Assembly: GCF_006376675.1 (NCBI RefSeq)
Contig: NZ_VEWK01000001.1
Coordinates: 62,001-126,000 of the forward strand
DNA: 64,000 nucleotides
Reading direction: 5' to 3'
From: Brucella pecoris
GTDB taxonomy: Bacteria; Pseudomonadota; Alphaproteobacteria; Rhizobiales; Rhizobiaceae
Shown: one piece after another, positions 1-8,309 of the stretch
Position numbering within the stretch: the first letter of the stretch is position 1
How the letters are laid out: each line of letters begins with the position of its first letter
Position numbers and translations under genes: made by a program
The notes under the pieces: model-generated
What the model was told of the DNA's origin: nothing
Databases searched by the model: none
Seen by the model: only the letters and a program-made list of their open reading frames with translations

Positions 1-935
1 CTGATGGACATTCTTCCAAAACGCAGGGGTTGGCTGGCATCAAGTACAGAATTAATATTAAACATACCACTATCCAAGGCCATCGCGGTCGTCATCGCTT
101 TGAACGTCGACCCCATTTCGTAAGTGCCAACGTTAATTCTGTTGATGCGATCCGGTTTTAAAGCATCAGCTGGCGAATTCGGATCGAAATCAGGAAGCGA
201 CGTTAATGCCAATATTTCGCCATTTGTCACATCAAGAACCAATCCAGCAGCGGCCATAGCTTGAAACTTGGTCATTGCGGTGTTTAGTTCCAGCGTTAAT
301 GCGTGTTGAATCCGGATGTCCAAAGACAGACGAATAGGTGAAAGCGCTGCATTGCTGGGGGCTATTCCAGCTGCTCTCAGATCACCCAATCCCTGGTTAT
401 CGATCCACCTCTCGATGCCCGCGATCCCGACATTGTCGATGTTCACCGCACCCAACACGTGTGCCGCCAGAAGACCATTCGGGTATAGGCGCTTTGTTTC
501 ATCCCTGTATCCGATTGCAGGAATACCTTGAGCCCACAGGCGTTCTTTTTCTGCTACTGTGGCTGTTCTCTTAATCCATGCAAAACCACTGTCGGAACTT
601 AAACGTCTGTGCAGATCCTCACTGTCCAATTCCGGGAAGACCGCTGTTAGCTTTTCGACAGCTTCGTCAACATCAACGATGCGTCGAGGTTCTGCGAAGA
701 TTGATACGCTAGGAATATCCATCGCGAGTATTTGCCCATTTCGATCCACAATATTTGGACGTGCGACAGAAGGAGGAACCTGGGCATAGGTTACAATTGG
801 CAGTTCTAGTGTGCCGTAATAAAAAAGACGAGCGCCGATCACTCCGTAAATTGCTACAAATATAGCAATGATCACGAGCATTCTCGACTTGTGAGAAAAC
901 GATCTTCCTCGGGTTACAATTCGAAGGGCCGTCAT
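1..935 (-). CDS. Penicillin-binding protein, FtsI/PBP2-like transpeptidase (3' part outside window)
   Basis: Class B penicillin-binding protein that cross-links septal or side-wall peptidoglycan in the periplasm. The first 311 residues are visible. A short basic cytoplasmic start is followed by one membrane anchor (about residues 19-38) and the PBP-dimer region (about 50-200, with the conserved stretch AAHVLGAVN near 165). The transpeptidase domain follows, and its nucleophile motif S-T-F-K sits at about residue 276 in the context YEMGSTFKAM. The remaining SxN and KTG motifs lie beyond the window edge. Its ATG overlaps the TGA of the upstream transglutaminase-like gene (ATGA), so the two are translationally coupled. 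The context (lytic transglycosylase, transglutaminase fold) suggests a specialised wall-remodelling copy, not the dcw-cluster ftsI. That last point is inference. Confidence 0.87.
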   Translation of the reverse strand, partial: MTALRIVTRGRSFSHKSRMLVIIAIFVAIYGVIGARLFYYGTLELPIVTYAQVPPSVARPNIVDRNGQILAMDIPSVSIFAEPRRIVDVDEAVEKLTAVFPELDSEDLHRRLSSDSGFAWIKRTATVAEKERLWAQGIPAIGYRDETKRLYPNGLLAAHVLGAVNIDNVGIAGIERWIDNQGLGDLRAAGIAPSNAALSPIRLSLDIRIQHALTLELNTAMTKFQAMAAAGLVLDVTNGEILALTSLPDFDPNSPADALKPDRINRINVGTYEMGSTFKAMTTAMALDSGMFNINSVLDASQPLRFGRMSI

Positions 936-1678
936 GGTCGACGTCCCTCAGTGGATGCATTGCTTCTGACGTCGTCACTCCAGCGATTGAACAGACGATT
1001 GAATGCGAGAATTTCACTGCGCTTTGGCCAGTTGATTTTAAACCGCGAATATGGGTTTTCGCCCGCCTTCAAATCTCCGGAGCGGATGATCGTCGTTGCT
1101 TTTGGCGTAATTGGCAATGTTTCGGAAAGACCGTTCCATGCGGGGTTGACGGGAAATCCCACAGCTCCAAGTGCAGGGTCCCATGTGGCATCAACCAAGG
1201 TCCATTTCCCGTTGATTTTGACGTCGACGCTGTCATGAATTCCTCGTGTCTCGCTTAGCGGCTGTAATACTGTTTCAGGGATTGGAAGATCGGCCCAATC
1301 GAACGGCACCTGAACTGGTCTCGCCTCCAACTTCCAGGCTCGCAATAGTCTGATGAGGGCTTTCGACTTATGCCGACAATCACCACGTCCAAGGTCAAAA
1401 AGCGCATCAGGATTGCCATTCCACGCAGTTAACTTGTACGGAACGTTGCGGACCAGTTCAAAAGCAACGATCCTTTTGTGGGTTTCGCTCAGATCTGAGC
1501 CCGCGATTTGCGCAATCCAGTCAATTGTTACGGTTCTTCCATTTTCACGCCGAATTTGAATCTCAGCAGAGAGTTCTGATACTCTTTGTGAAAGTGTAGC
1601 CGCTGCTGACGTCGATGTTCCCGCTGACCCGTAATAAAAAAGGGTTCCAAACCCGACAAGAAAGGTACGTCGTTTCAT
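932..1678 (-). CDS. Secreted transglutaminase-like (cysteine peptidase fold) protein
   Basis: 248 residues. The N-terminus (MKRRTFLVGFGTLFYYGSAG) is a probable export signal. The core carries a plausible transglutaminase-superfamily triad: Cys101 in GRGDCRHKS, His148 in RGIHDSVDV and Asp163 in WTLVDATWDP. The order and spacing fit papain-fold transglutaminase-like proteins, which in bacteria act as peptidases or amidases as well as cross-linkers. It lies 1 bp after the transglycosylase stop and overlaps the PBP start by 4 bp, so it belongs to the envelope operon. A role in trimming or linking peptidoglycan peptides is inferred from context only. The substrate is unknown. Confidence 0.8.
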   Translation of the reverse strand: MKRRTFLVGFGTLFYYGSAGTSTSAAATLSQRVSELSAEIQIRRENGRTVTIDWIAQIAGSDLSETHKRIVAFELVRNVPYKLTAWNGNPDALFDLGRGDCRHKSKALIRLLRAWKLEARPVQVPFDWADLPIPETVLQPLSETRGIHDSVDVKINGKWTLVDATWDPALGAVGFPVNPAWNGLSETLPITPKATTIIRSGDLKAGENPYSRFKINWPKRSEILAFNRLFNRWSDDVRSNASTEGRRP

Positions 1679-1679
1679 C

Positions 1680-2924
1680 CTAATTGCCTCCTGTGGTTGG
1701 AAGGCTTCGTTGTCTTACTTGCTCCAGTACTTCTCTGCCGGGAAAAGCATCTGGGATCAGGCCGTTTCTTTTCTGGAACTGCAGGACTGAAATACGGGTT
1801 AGAGGCCCAACCCGGCCATCTTGATCGCCAACGCGATATCCCAGGCGGCCGAGTCTGGTTTGAAGCTCTCTTGTTTCACTTCTTGAAATTGGGATGGCAT
1901 CCACTGGCCAGGTTCGGCGAAGTTCGGCAGACCCTCGTATTCGATCACCCAGATACGCTACTGCCAGTGCGTAACTATCCGAGTTGTTATAACGCTTGAT
2001 AACGTCGAAGTTTTTTAAAACAAGGAAGGCGGGGCCGTTTAATCCTGCAGGCAGGAAAAGTCTGGCTGTTCTTGTGTTAGAATGAAATGGCTGACCATCC
2101 GCCCTGCGGATACCAAGCTTCTCCCATTCGATGAGAGCAGCTTGATTTAACTTCAGGGCCTTGGCCACGTCGAGGCGGGAGGGCAAGCGCACCTCCCAGC
2201 CCCAGGGCTGACCCTTTTGCCATCCACTTCGCTGGAGATAATTTGCGGTCGATGCAAAAGCATCTTCGTACGAAGTCCATATATCCTTGCGGCCGTCTCC
2301 GTCGTAATCGACAGCATAGGCTTTAAAACTGGTAGGCATGAACTGGGTTTGTCCCATCGCGCCCGCCCAGGATCCCTGCATTTCCCTCGATCTGATATGG
2401 CCGTTTTGGGTAATTAGAAGAGCCGCAATCAATTCTTTCCGAAAGAATTTTTCGCGGTATCCCTCATGAATGAGAGATGCGATTGAGTGGATGACGTTTC
2501 TTCCACCGACAAAACTTCCGTAGTTGGTCTCGTTACCCCAGATGGAGAGTATGATTTCAGGTGGTACGCCATACCGCCTTTGAATATCGCTAAGAGTGGT
2601 TTTGAATTGGCGCAGTTTTAACTGCCCTGTCTCGATACGATTTTCGGTCACGCGCTTGGAAATATAGTCGCCAATCGGTGAGACGAATTCAGGTTGGGTA
2701 TTTCGTAGCCGTCGAATGGTCGGATCAAGTTTGAATTCGCGAAATGCTTCTTCAAACACCTTTTGAGATACGCCATTCTTTGCAGATTCTTGGAAAAGCG
2801 TATCTAGGAAAGGCCCAGAGCCACCTGACATGGCCAGGGCCGTCTGAGCAGACGAACCGATGCTCATCGCCATCAAGGCCGACACCAGAACATGTCGCGT
2901 TATTTGTTTTGTCGCTTTGATCAT
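1680..2924 (-). CDS. Lytic murein transglycosylase, MltB family, with peptidoglycan-binding domain
   Basis: 414 residues. Cleaves the MurNAc-GlcNAc bond in the periplasm to give anhydro-muropeptides. The signal peptide ends near residue 32 (ALMAMSIGSSAQTALA). The SLT_2/MltB catalytic domain spans about 40-320. Its likely catalytic Glu is in SIWGNETNYGSF, followed by WAGAMGQTQFMPTSF and the DGDGRKDIW segment typical of MltB. The C-terminus (about 350-408, TRELQTRLGRLGYRVG) is a PG_binding_1 domain. A longer frame begins at 2981. The ATG at 2924 is preferred because it overlaps the upstream TGA (TGATG) and starts the signal peptide directly. Confidence 0.9.
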   Translation of the reverse strand: MIKATKQITRHVLVSALMAMSIGSSAQTALAMSGGSGPFLDTLFQESAKNGVSQKVFEEAFREFKLDPTIRRLRNTQPEFVSPIGDYISKRVTENRIETGQLKLRQFKTTLSDIQRRYGVPPEIILSIWGNETNYGSFVGGRNVIHSIASLIHEGYREKFFRKELIAALLITQNGHIRSREMQGSWAGAMGQTQFMPTSFKAYAVDYDGDGRKDIWTSYEDAFASTANYLQRSGWQKGQPWGWEVRLPSRLDVAKALKLNQAALIEWEKLGIRRADGQPFHSNTRTARLFLPAGLNGPAFLVLKNFDVIKRYNNSDSYALAVAYLGDRIRGSAELRRTWPVDAIPISRSETRELQTRLGRLGYRVGDQDGRVGPLTRISVLQFQKRNGLIPDAFPGREVLEQVRQRSLPTTGGN

Positions 2925-3811
2925 CAGAGCACTCCTTCGAGCAAAGGCGCTTCGCGCATGGTGAGGTGAGCGGATGTCCACCCACCTTCAATTGCACAAG
3001 GTGTCTTTTGAAGTGCGACGACTACCCCGTTCATTCCGCCAAGCTGTAAACTGCTGGTTTGAACGAGTTCAAAGGTTTCTGTTGCGCGTTTTATGTCGTC
3101 TGAGAACCGTTCCTGATGATTGAAGATCAGAAGACCGCCCGGTCTTAGCAAATATGCCGAAGCACGAATGAAACGCACGGGGTTCGTTTCGAAGTAGGCT
3201 GCTGCCTGCGAGAATATGATATCAACAGTACCAGCAGGAACTTCTCTCTGGGTAAGAGCGCCGATAGAGGCAGCAGTAAAAAATGGGTGTTCTCGGACGC
3301 CTTTTGGCAAGTTGTCGTGCCATTGGGTAAGATTGGTAAAGTCAAGGAAGAGCCGTTTGCCGAGCTCGTGCTCCAGTGTTTTCGCAATGCCTGCGATACT
3401 CTGATTAGAAGAACTATTTGTACCGGCGTCTGCAAAGCCTGCCCAACCGCCGCCGATCTCAAGGAATCTGCACTCTGATTGTTCGGATAAACGACTCGAT
3501 ATTTCGGCAGGAATATCAATGTTCAGCAGCTTAGCCAGCTTGAATGAGCCACCGCTGGACGTCCAGGATCCATCGTAAAGAAGAGATGTGAGTGAATCCG
3601 TGATTGAACCGGTCTCTCTGTACATCATCGCGAGATACGGGATCAGTGCCCGACGCGAGGGGACAGGCACGTTGGGACGTAATCGCTTTGCCTGCAAATC
3701 CCGATTAATCCCCTTTTTCAGGGATTTCCAGCAAGCGGGTTTAGTTATGTAGGTATCATGGCGGAACGTGTGCTCAATCGCACTCCGCGCGTCTGCAGCT
3801 TCTTTAAACAT
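2924..3811 (-). CDS. SAM-dependent methyltransferase, possibly a sugar O-methyltransferase
   Basis: 295 residues, first gene of the envelope operon. A class I methyltransferase motif I is visible (CRFLEIGGGWAGFAD, about residues 115-129). A later stretch (YLLRPGGLLIFNHQERF) looks like the post-motif III region. About 110 residues precede the Rossmann fold, a layout also seen in putative sugar O-methyltransferases of polysaccharide loci. There is no signal peptide. Its stop overlaps the transglycosylase start. A pyruvyl transferase gene lies 550 bp upstream, so a glycan acceptor is plausible but unproven. Confidence 0.65.
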   Translation of the reverse strand: MFKEAADARSAIEHTFRHDTYITKPACWKSLKKGINRDLQAKRLRPNVPVPSRRALIPYLAMMYRETGSITDSLTSLLYDGSWTSSGGSFKLAKLLNIDIPAEISSRLSEQSECRFLEIGGGWAGFADAGTNSSSNQSIAGIAKTLEHELGKRLFLDFTNLTQWHDNLPKGVREHPFFTAASIGALTQREVPAGTVDIIFSQAAAYFETNPVRFIRASAYLLRPGGLLIFNHQERFSDDIKRATETFELVQTSSLQLGGMNGVVVALQKTPCAIEGGWTSAHLTMREAPLLEGVL

Positions 3812-3911
3812 TTTCAGGAGTCCACATGAGTGTCCGTGTCGTCTCTTCGTTCAGAAGAAACGGCTCATGCACCAAGGAAAGCGCAATTTGGCGTGTACTT
3901 GGTGCCCGGTC

Positions 3912-4241
3912 TCAGATGGCTCGTGGAGGGCGGTCGAATCCGAAAGAATGAGCTTTTACGAACTCGAACTGGTCCAGAATGAAGAGGGCTTCGTTCGAAT
4001 TAGGCACGCAAACCATGCATTCAGCGACAATTTCGTTATGATGGTCGTGATGAACCTGTTGAGCGGAGTGCGATCCGTTTGCGGCGTCATTCCCGTCCTT
4101 GTCATGAACGTGTGTAGCCACAGTTTGTGGATGGTCTGGTGTTGCCGATGATGCTTGATGAACGGCCAACGTCGCAAGCAATACCACGACAGATATTGCA
4201 GCAACCAGAAAACGGCGCAGATTCATCGACAGGTTAATCAT
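3912..4241 (-). CDS. Small secreted His-rich protein with CxxC, DUF2946/CopL-like in style
   Basis: 109 residues with an N-terminal signal peptide (LRRFLVAAISVVVLLATLAV). The mature part is His/Asp-rich (THVHDKDGN, QQVHHDHHNE), followed by a CMVC pair and a short tail ending RPPRAI. This composition resembles small periplasmic metal-associated proteins of the DUF2946/CopL type, which also tend to end in a Pro/Arg/Ala tail. Homology is not established. An alternative start is 4226 (MNLRRF). A second small secreted protein with the same kind of ending lies at 5805-6152. Metal binding is an inference from composition. Confidence 0.6.
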   Translation of the reverse strand: MINLSMNLRRFLVAAISVVVLLATLAVHQASSATPDHPQTVATHVHDKDGNDAANGSHSAQQVHHDHHNEIVAECMVCVPNSNEALFILDQFEFVKAHSFGFDRPPRAI

Positions 4242-4361
4242 AACGACGGATTATCACGATCTAATGGTAAAATTTTGATTAATTTTTTATTGCCTCAACT
4301 TATAAATGGGAGCCGTAGAGTTGGCATTGAGCCAGCCCGACGAAACCAGTTCCATAATTGA

Positions 4362-5606
4362 TCAAAGTGTTGTAGCGGCTACTTCTGTTCCTGAAGTTAT
4401 CGGTGTGAATGCCTGAATTTTCTCCAGGAGAATGCAATTTTGTTCATTGCTCCGAACGCTAAAGTTCACGTTGGCAGCTTTGATATCCGATTTAATAGAA
4501 TCATAGTTTTGAAGCAGCCTATCGAATTGTTCCTGCAGCCGATCCAAATCGAGTGACTCGATACGCTGGCAGAATGGAATCTGGCTGAATTCGGCCATCA
4601 GAAAATCGTTCTTGTCATTGTAGCCTATTGAGATAAGGGGCTTTCCCATTTTCAAAGCGCAAACAATGTTATGGTAACGCGACGCGACAACCATGTCGGT
4701 TTTGTCAATCTGCTGCATCAGTTCATGCAGATCAGTTGTCTCTTCGTAAAAGACCGCGCCTTTAGCGGTGTCATCCTTACTCATCGAACCACGGACTTTC
4801 TGGGTCATTTCTGAGACGGCTACCTGATCGCCGATATCACCAGTCAGAAGACGCACTCGAAATCCCCGATTAATCAAATAAATGATGAACTGGGACAGCT
4901 TTTCTTGATAAGTTCTATAGATCAGCTCTGCGTCTGGATCGGCTTTTGACCAGCCTCGATAGTTCATCACGCCTACGCCTACCGTCTTATGCGCTTTGCT
5001 GTTGATCTGATGCATCGGTGGAGGCGGCAAGTTAAATGCGATGTCGGGAAAGACAAAATCGCCCTTTACCTCAACCCCGATTGATCCGAGAAAATTCTTT
5101 GTAAATTCATCACGATAGCTTCGATAGGAAGCCCATTTCAACGCTGATCTGGCAACCCATCGACCGAAAGGATGATGTAGTGGGCCAGCACCGATGCTTA
5201 CGAATGCGATCTTAACGCGGAGCAACCGCGCGATGAGACACCATCGAAACACCACAAATGGCCAACCAAAAGCAGAATCCTGATAATCATCAAGGATTCC
5301 TGTCCCTGGGATTATGAGCCAGCGTACTTGCTTCAAGGTTCTGATCATAATGTAAATGCTCAGTACATTACGCGGAACGTCCCCGAGTAATTTGCTCAGT
5401 TTGCGAAGCAGAGGATTTCGCAGAACCAGCCGTCCGTGCCAACTCGCCGCTATATGATAGCGATCTGTAATGGTGCGCGGATTGGCGCATATTGAATGCA
5501 ATTCTACATCGGGGATTCGGGACTGCAGAAGCTTGATCATTGCTTCCAGAGAACCGTCGTTGCCGGAGTTGCCAGACCCGAACTGGCCAAGGAGTGCGAT
5601 TTTCAT
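4362..5606 (-). CDS. Polysaccharide pyruvyl transferase family protein
   Basis: 414 residues. Family members transfer a pyruvyl ketal from PEP to sugars of exo- or capsular polysaccharide. The N-terminal glycine-rich start (MKIALLGQFGSGNSGNDGS) is the hallmark of the family. Later family features include VSIGAGPLHHP, a hydrophobic VRLLTGD strand and the conserved MVASRYHNIVCALKMGKPLISIGYNDKN region near the C-terminus. There is no signal peptide, so it is cytoplasmic. It stands alone, flanked by two small secreted proteins. Together with the downstream methyltransferase it suggests remnants or accessory genes of a surface glycan pathway. Confidence 0.85.
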   Translation of the reverse strand: MKIALLGQFGSGNSGNDGSLEAMIKLLQSRIPDVELHSICANPRTITDRYHIAASWHGRLVLRNPLLRKLSKLLGDVPRNVLSIYIMIRTLKQVRWLIIPGTGILDDYQDSAFGWPFVVFRWCLIARLLRVKIAFVSIGAGPLHHPFGRWVARSALKWASYRSYRDEFTKNFLGSIGVEVKGDFVFPDIAFNLPPPPMHQINSKAHKTVGVGVMNYRGWSKADPDAELIYRTYQEKLSQFIIYLINRGFRVRLLTGDIGDQVAVSEMTQKVRGSMSKDDTAKGAVFYEETTDLHELMQQIDKTDMVVASRYHNIVCALKMGKPLISIGYNDKNDFLMAEFSQIPFCQRIESLDLDRLQEQFDRLLQNYDSIKSDIKAANVNFSVRSNEQNCILLEKIQAFTPITSGTEVAATTL

Positions 5607-5804
5607 CGTTGCTCTCCCATAGCGTACCGCTCAACTAGCGAATTCCGTTCTGAATCCTGCTCGTGAGGCGTGTCGTCTGATAAGCTAGTATCGGTAGGAG
5701 CTTGTGCGGCGCGCGATAATGCGAACTGCACGATCAATACGGATGATCCATACATTAGATTGCCTTTGAAAGTGTCTTTTGAAAGGGTTCAAACTGACAG
5801 CAAT

Positions 5805-6152
5805 CTAGGCGCGTGGTGGACGCTTAAGCTTAAAAATAGTGTTCGACAACGAGACGGTTGGTTCAGCGGCATTAACTGCATGGCTGACAGGTATAGACCT
5901 GAAGCTATTCAATCTCGCTTGAGAGGGAACCTCATGTGAGAGGTAGGGAGAATGCTCGCCGGAAGGAAACTTGATGCAATCTGAATGGCAGTGTTGTTCA
6001 GTTTTCTCGGTTTTGGATACTGTACTTTCAACAGTGGACGTAAAATCGACGTTCAATGAAGACGCATATGATGGCTGAATTAAAGCAATAGCTATTGCAA
6101 GCGCGGTGAAAATTGCGCCTTTCATAAAATAATTGAAGAATCGAAACTCCAT
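5805..6152 (-). CDS. Small secreted protein, hypothetical, with His/Cys pair and RPPRA tail
   Basis: 115 residues from the ATG at 6152, which has AAGGGA just upstream. A longer frame starts at 6206. A hydrophobic signal segment (AIFTALAIAIALIQPSYASS) is followed by a polar mature region with EQHCHSDC and a C-terminus KLKRPPRA resembling that of the protein at 3912-4241. No family is confidently recognised. The two may be diverged members of one metal-related secreted family. A weaker opposing frame (5670-5939, plus) overlaps it and was not accepted. Confidence 0.45.
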   Translation of the reverse strand: MEFRFFNYFMKGAIFTALAIAIALIQPSYASSLNVDFTSTVESTVSKTEKTEQHCHSDCIKFPSGEHSPYLSHEVPSQARLNSFRSIPVSHAVNAAEPTVSLSNTIFKLKRPPRA

Positions 6153-6414
6153 TCCCTTGCACCGAGCGCCTGATATCTGAGGCGCTAGAATAGGATTGGC
6201 TGGCAACGACGTCGAGATCGGAGCGGTAGTAGGCGCATAACCCTTTAGGTGAAGTGAAAACGTAAACTAGTTCATCTGGATGTTGTTTAGACGGTGAATA
6301 GCATCAAATTACTTTGCCGAGCGATCATGTTTGATCGAGAAGCAATACGAATAGTTGTTTTCGAACGACGCAAAAATCCCGTAAGCAAGATAAATGCGTC
6401 GTTCATATTGCTGA

Positions 6415-6543
6415 TTAGTGGCAGTGATAGCCGCCCGTTTTATGGTTCGTGTGGCAACCGTTGGCGTCTGTTCCGCCGCTATGTGCCAAGGCCGTTCCGG
6501 CCGAGAAAACAACCAAGATTATCCCAAGCATAAGTTTACTCAT
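6415..6543 (-). CDS. YHYH-type secreted micro-protein (42 aa)
   Basis: A 42-residue protein. The signal peptide (MSKLMLGIILVVFSAGTALA) is cut after Ala20. A mature 22-residue peptide follows, whose pattern GGTDANGCH...KTGGYHCH matches the short YHYH-type repeat domain. GGGG lies 9-12 bases before the ATG. The same domain is found alone or fused to thermonuclease-like proteins in many proteobacteria, and here a secreted thermonuclease is encoded about 900 bp upstream on the same strand. The Cys/His content suggests metal binding. The function is unknown. Confidence 0.75.
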   Translation of the reverse strand: MSKLMLGIILVVFSAGTALAHSGGTDANGCHTNHKTGGYHCH

Positions 6544-6701
6544 AAAATCCCCCTGCGCGACTAGTTTGCATTTTCCAAATTACAATAAGGGGATTGATCG
6601 TCAATGAGATTCTCTTGGTTAAGCAGTGGATCACTCAATATCATTTGAGCTACAACAATATCAAAACGAGGTAGTTCAGTGGTTCGGGTGAGGATAAATA
6701 G

Positions 6702-7436
6702 CTAGGATACCAGTACAAAGTCAGTGCAGTCCGGACTGTTTTCGGAAGTTATCACGGCTGCACTCAACACCCCGGTAGCATAGGCTCCAGTATCCAGTGC
6801 TATTCTGTTTGAATAAATTTCGGGCCTACGTGATGCAGTAATTGTGTGGCCGTGAACGATGATCTTTTCATGCGCATCCGTATAATTGAGGAAATCACCC
6901 CTTATCCAGCGTGAGATAACTTCATCTTGCTCGGCCAATGGGACACCTGGTTTAATGCCTGCGTGAACGAACGCGTAATTACCGTCTATGATAATAGACT
7001 CAGCTTTTCGCATCATTTCCAAATGCTGAGCAAAGCGTCTGCTAAATTCCTCGGCCAGATGCTGGATATTCGAGCAATCTGCCAGACCATAAGAATCCAA
7101 TGTTTGGTAACCACCGTGTTTTATCCAGCTGTGCGCCGTTTCCTGACTGTCCTCACTGCAATCCAATACTCGTAAAAAGTATTCCTCATGATTACCCAAT
7201 ATCAGGCGGCTGTCTGGGCAGGCATCAAGTCTCTTGGAGACGAGATCCATTGCCTTCCTGCTATCAGGACCGCGATCAATGATGTCTCCTAAAAAGACAA
7301 TGCGATACTCGGCCGCTCGCTGATCAGCATCAGTCTGAATTTGATCCAGCATCTTTTCCAGTAAATCTGCGCGCCCGTGAACGTCGCCGATAGCGTAAGT
7401 GAGCCTGCTCGATTTCATTGAGTTTCCCTGGCTCAT
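6702..7436 (-). CDS. Metallophosphoesterase (PP2A/ApaH-like serine/threonine phosphatase family)
   Basis: 244 residues. All the signature motifs of calcineurin-like phosphoesterases are visible in order: GDVHG (residues 17-21), GDIIDRGPDS, LILGNHEEYF, then FVHAGIKPG and IIVHGHT. The order is that of small bacterial PPP-type phosphatases that use two metal ions. Targets could be phosphoproteins or dinucleoside polyphosphates. The start at 7436 is chosen because its ATG overlaps the TGA of the thermonuclease gene (ATGA). The frame extends upstream to 7733, but that part only shadows the nuclease gene. It has no signal peptide, unlike its coupled neighbour. Confidence 0.9.
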   Translation of the reverse strand: MSQGNSMKSSRLTYAIGDVHGRADLLEKMLDQIQTDADQRAAEYRIVFLGDIIDRGPDSRKAMDLVSKRLDACPDSRLILGNHEEYFLRVLDCSEDSQETAHSWIKHGGYQTLDSYGLADCSNIQHLAEEFSRRFAQHLEMMRKAESIIIDGNYAFVHAGIKPGVPLAEQDEVISRWIRGDFLNYTDAHEKIIVHGHTITASRRPEIYSNRIALDTGAYATGVLSAAVITSENSPDCTDFVLVS

Positions 7437-7924
7437 CGACGCTGTGCCTTCGGCAGTTTTCGCCATTCCCATGGCACAATGAAATCGCCTTGCCAAAGGC
7501 CTGAAGAGGCTCGCATAGCAATGTCTTGCACGTGTTCGTATGCTCCCTTGGAATAAACTGGCCAATCCAATGCCAGACCGTTCTCCACCAACCATGCTGC
7601 GATGTCTTGGCCTTGGCTTGTTTGGCATGACGCAACGGTTCGACCGTACCGATCTCGATCCGCTGGGAAGCAAGTGACCGGCTGTGCATTCTGAATGAAT
7701 GCATCCAGTTTTAGGGCCGCGTTCTGGCCGCAACGATATAACTTGCCTTCCATATTCTTACAGGTCTGCGTGCTTTCTGGGGCATCGATCCCGCTCAGTC
7801 GAATGCGTGCGCCCTGTATTTCGATTGTGTCACCGTCGATCACGGAGGCTCTTCCAGTGATATCAGCGGCATGAGCTGCTATAGCGCTTACACAGAGAAG
7901 CGCGGCCATTATCATTCGAACCAT
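7433..7924 (-). CDS. Secreted thermonuclease family protein (SNase-like)
   Basis: 163 residues. The signal peptide ends near residue 20 (ALLCVSAIAAHAA). The OB-fold nuclease domain shows ASVIDGDTIEI, IRLSGIDAPES (first catalytic Arg and the acidic site) and DRDRYGRTVASC (second catalytic Arg), so it looks catalytically intact. Four Cys residues could form disulfides in the periplasm. The family degrades DNA/RNA with calcium. The start at 7924 (MVRMIMAALL) gives a clean signal peptide. It lies 7 bp after a small secreted protein gene and overlaps the phosphatase gene by 4 bp. Confidence 0.9.
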   Translation of the reverse strand: MVRMIMAALLCVSAIAAHAADITGRASVIDGDTIEIQGARIRLSGIDAPESTQTCKNMEGKLYRCGQNAALKLDAFIQNAQPVTCFPADRDRYGRTVASCQTSQGQDIAAWLVENGLALDWPVYSKGAYEHVQDIAMRASSGLWQGDFIVPWEWRKLPKAQRR

Positions 7925-7931
7925 ACGACTG

Positions 7932-8117
7932 CTACTTTCTAGTGCACAGTCGCTTAGATTTACTGATTGAGCCGTCCTGACAGAGAAACTTGCCATCGGC
8001 GGTACAACGCGCAACGCCGCCCTTCTTCCCAGAGCAGGGTGTGTTGCGTGCATCCGCGAAATTGGAAATCGACAGAGCCGCAATCAGGATCGCGACTAAA
8101 GCTAAATATTTTTGCAT
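7932..8117 (-). CDS. Small secreted Cys-containing protein next to thermonuclease
   Basis: 61 residues. The signal peptide (MQKYLALVAILIAALSISNF) leads to a basic mature part with four Cys (TPCSGKKGGVARC, KFLCQDGS, RLCTRK), a pattern of two probable disulfides. GGGGGC precedes the ATG. It heads the transcription unit small protein - thermonuclease - phosphatase, 7 bp from the nuclease. Small proteins of this composition occur in many Rhizobiales, often as hypotheticals. An extracellular partner or inhibitor role for the nuclease is speculation. Confidence 0.75.
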   Translation of the reverse strand: MQKYLALVAILIAALSISNFADARNTPCSGKKGGVARCTADGKFLCQDGSISKSKRLCTRK

Positions 8118-8309
8118 TTTGCCCCCATGTAAAAACAGGTCTCTGAACCCGGTCGGCGCTTAGATATTTAAACATTTTAGAACTGATGCCCTAAAACATT
8201 GCCAAGCGTAGCCCTTTAAGCGATCCAGAAACCAAATAATTGATGCGACGTTAAGAGCGCCTGCTTCTGCCGAAATCGGGGCAGAAGCAGGCGCGGAGTT
8301 TCTTCGGTT

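Noticed and set aside
5670..5939. Plus-strand frame of 89 codons
   Set aside because: It has no signal, domain or ribosome site and conflicts with the minus-strand secreted protein at 5805-6152, which has a signal peptide.
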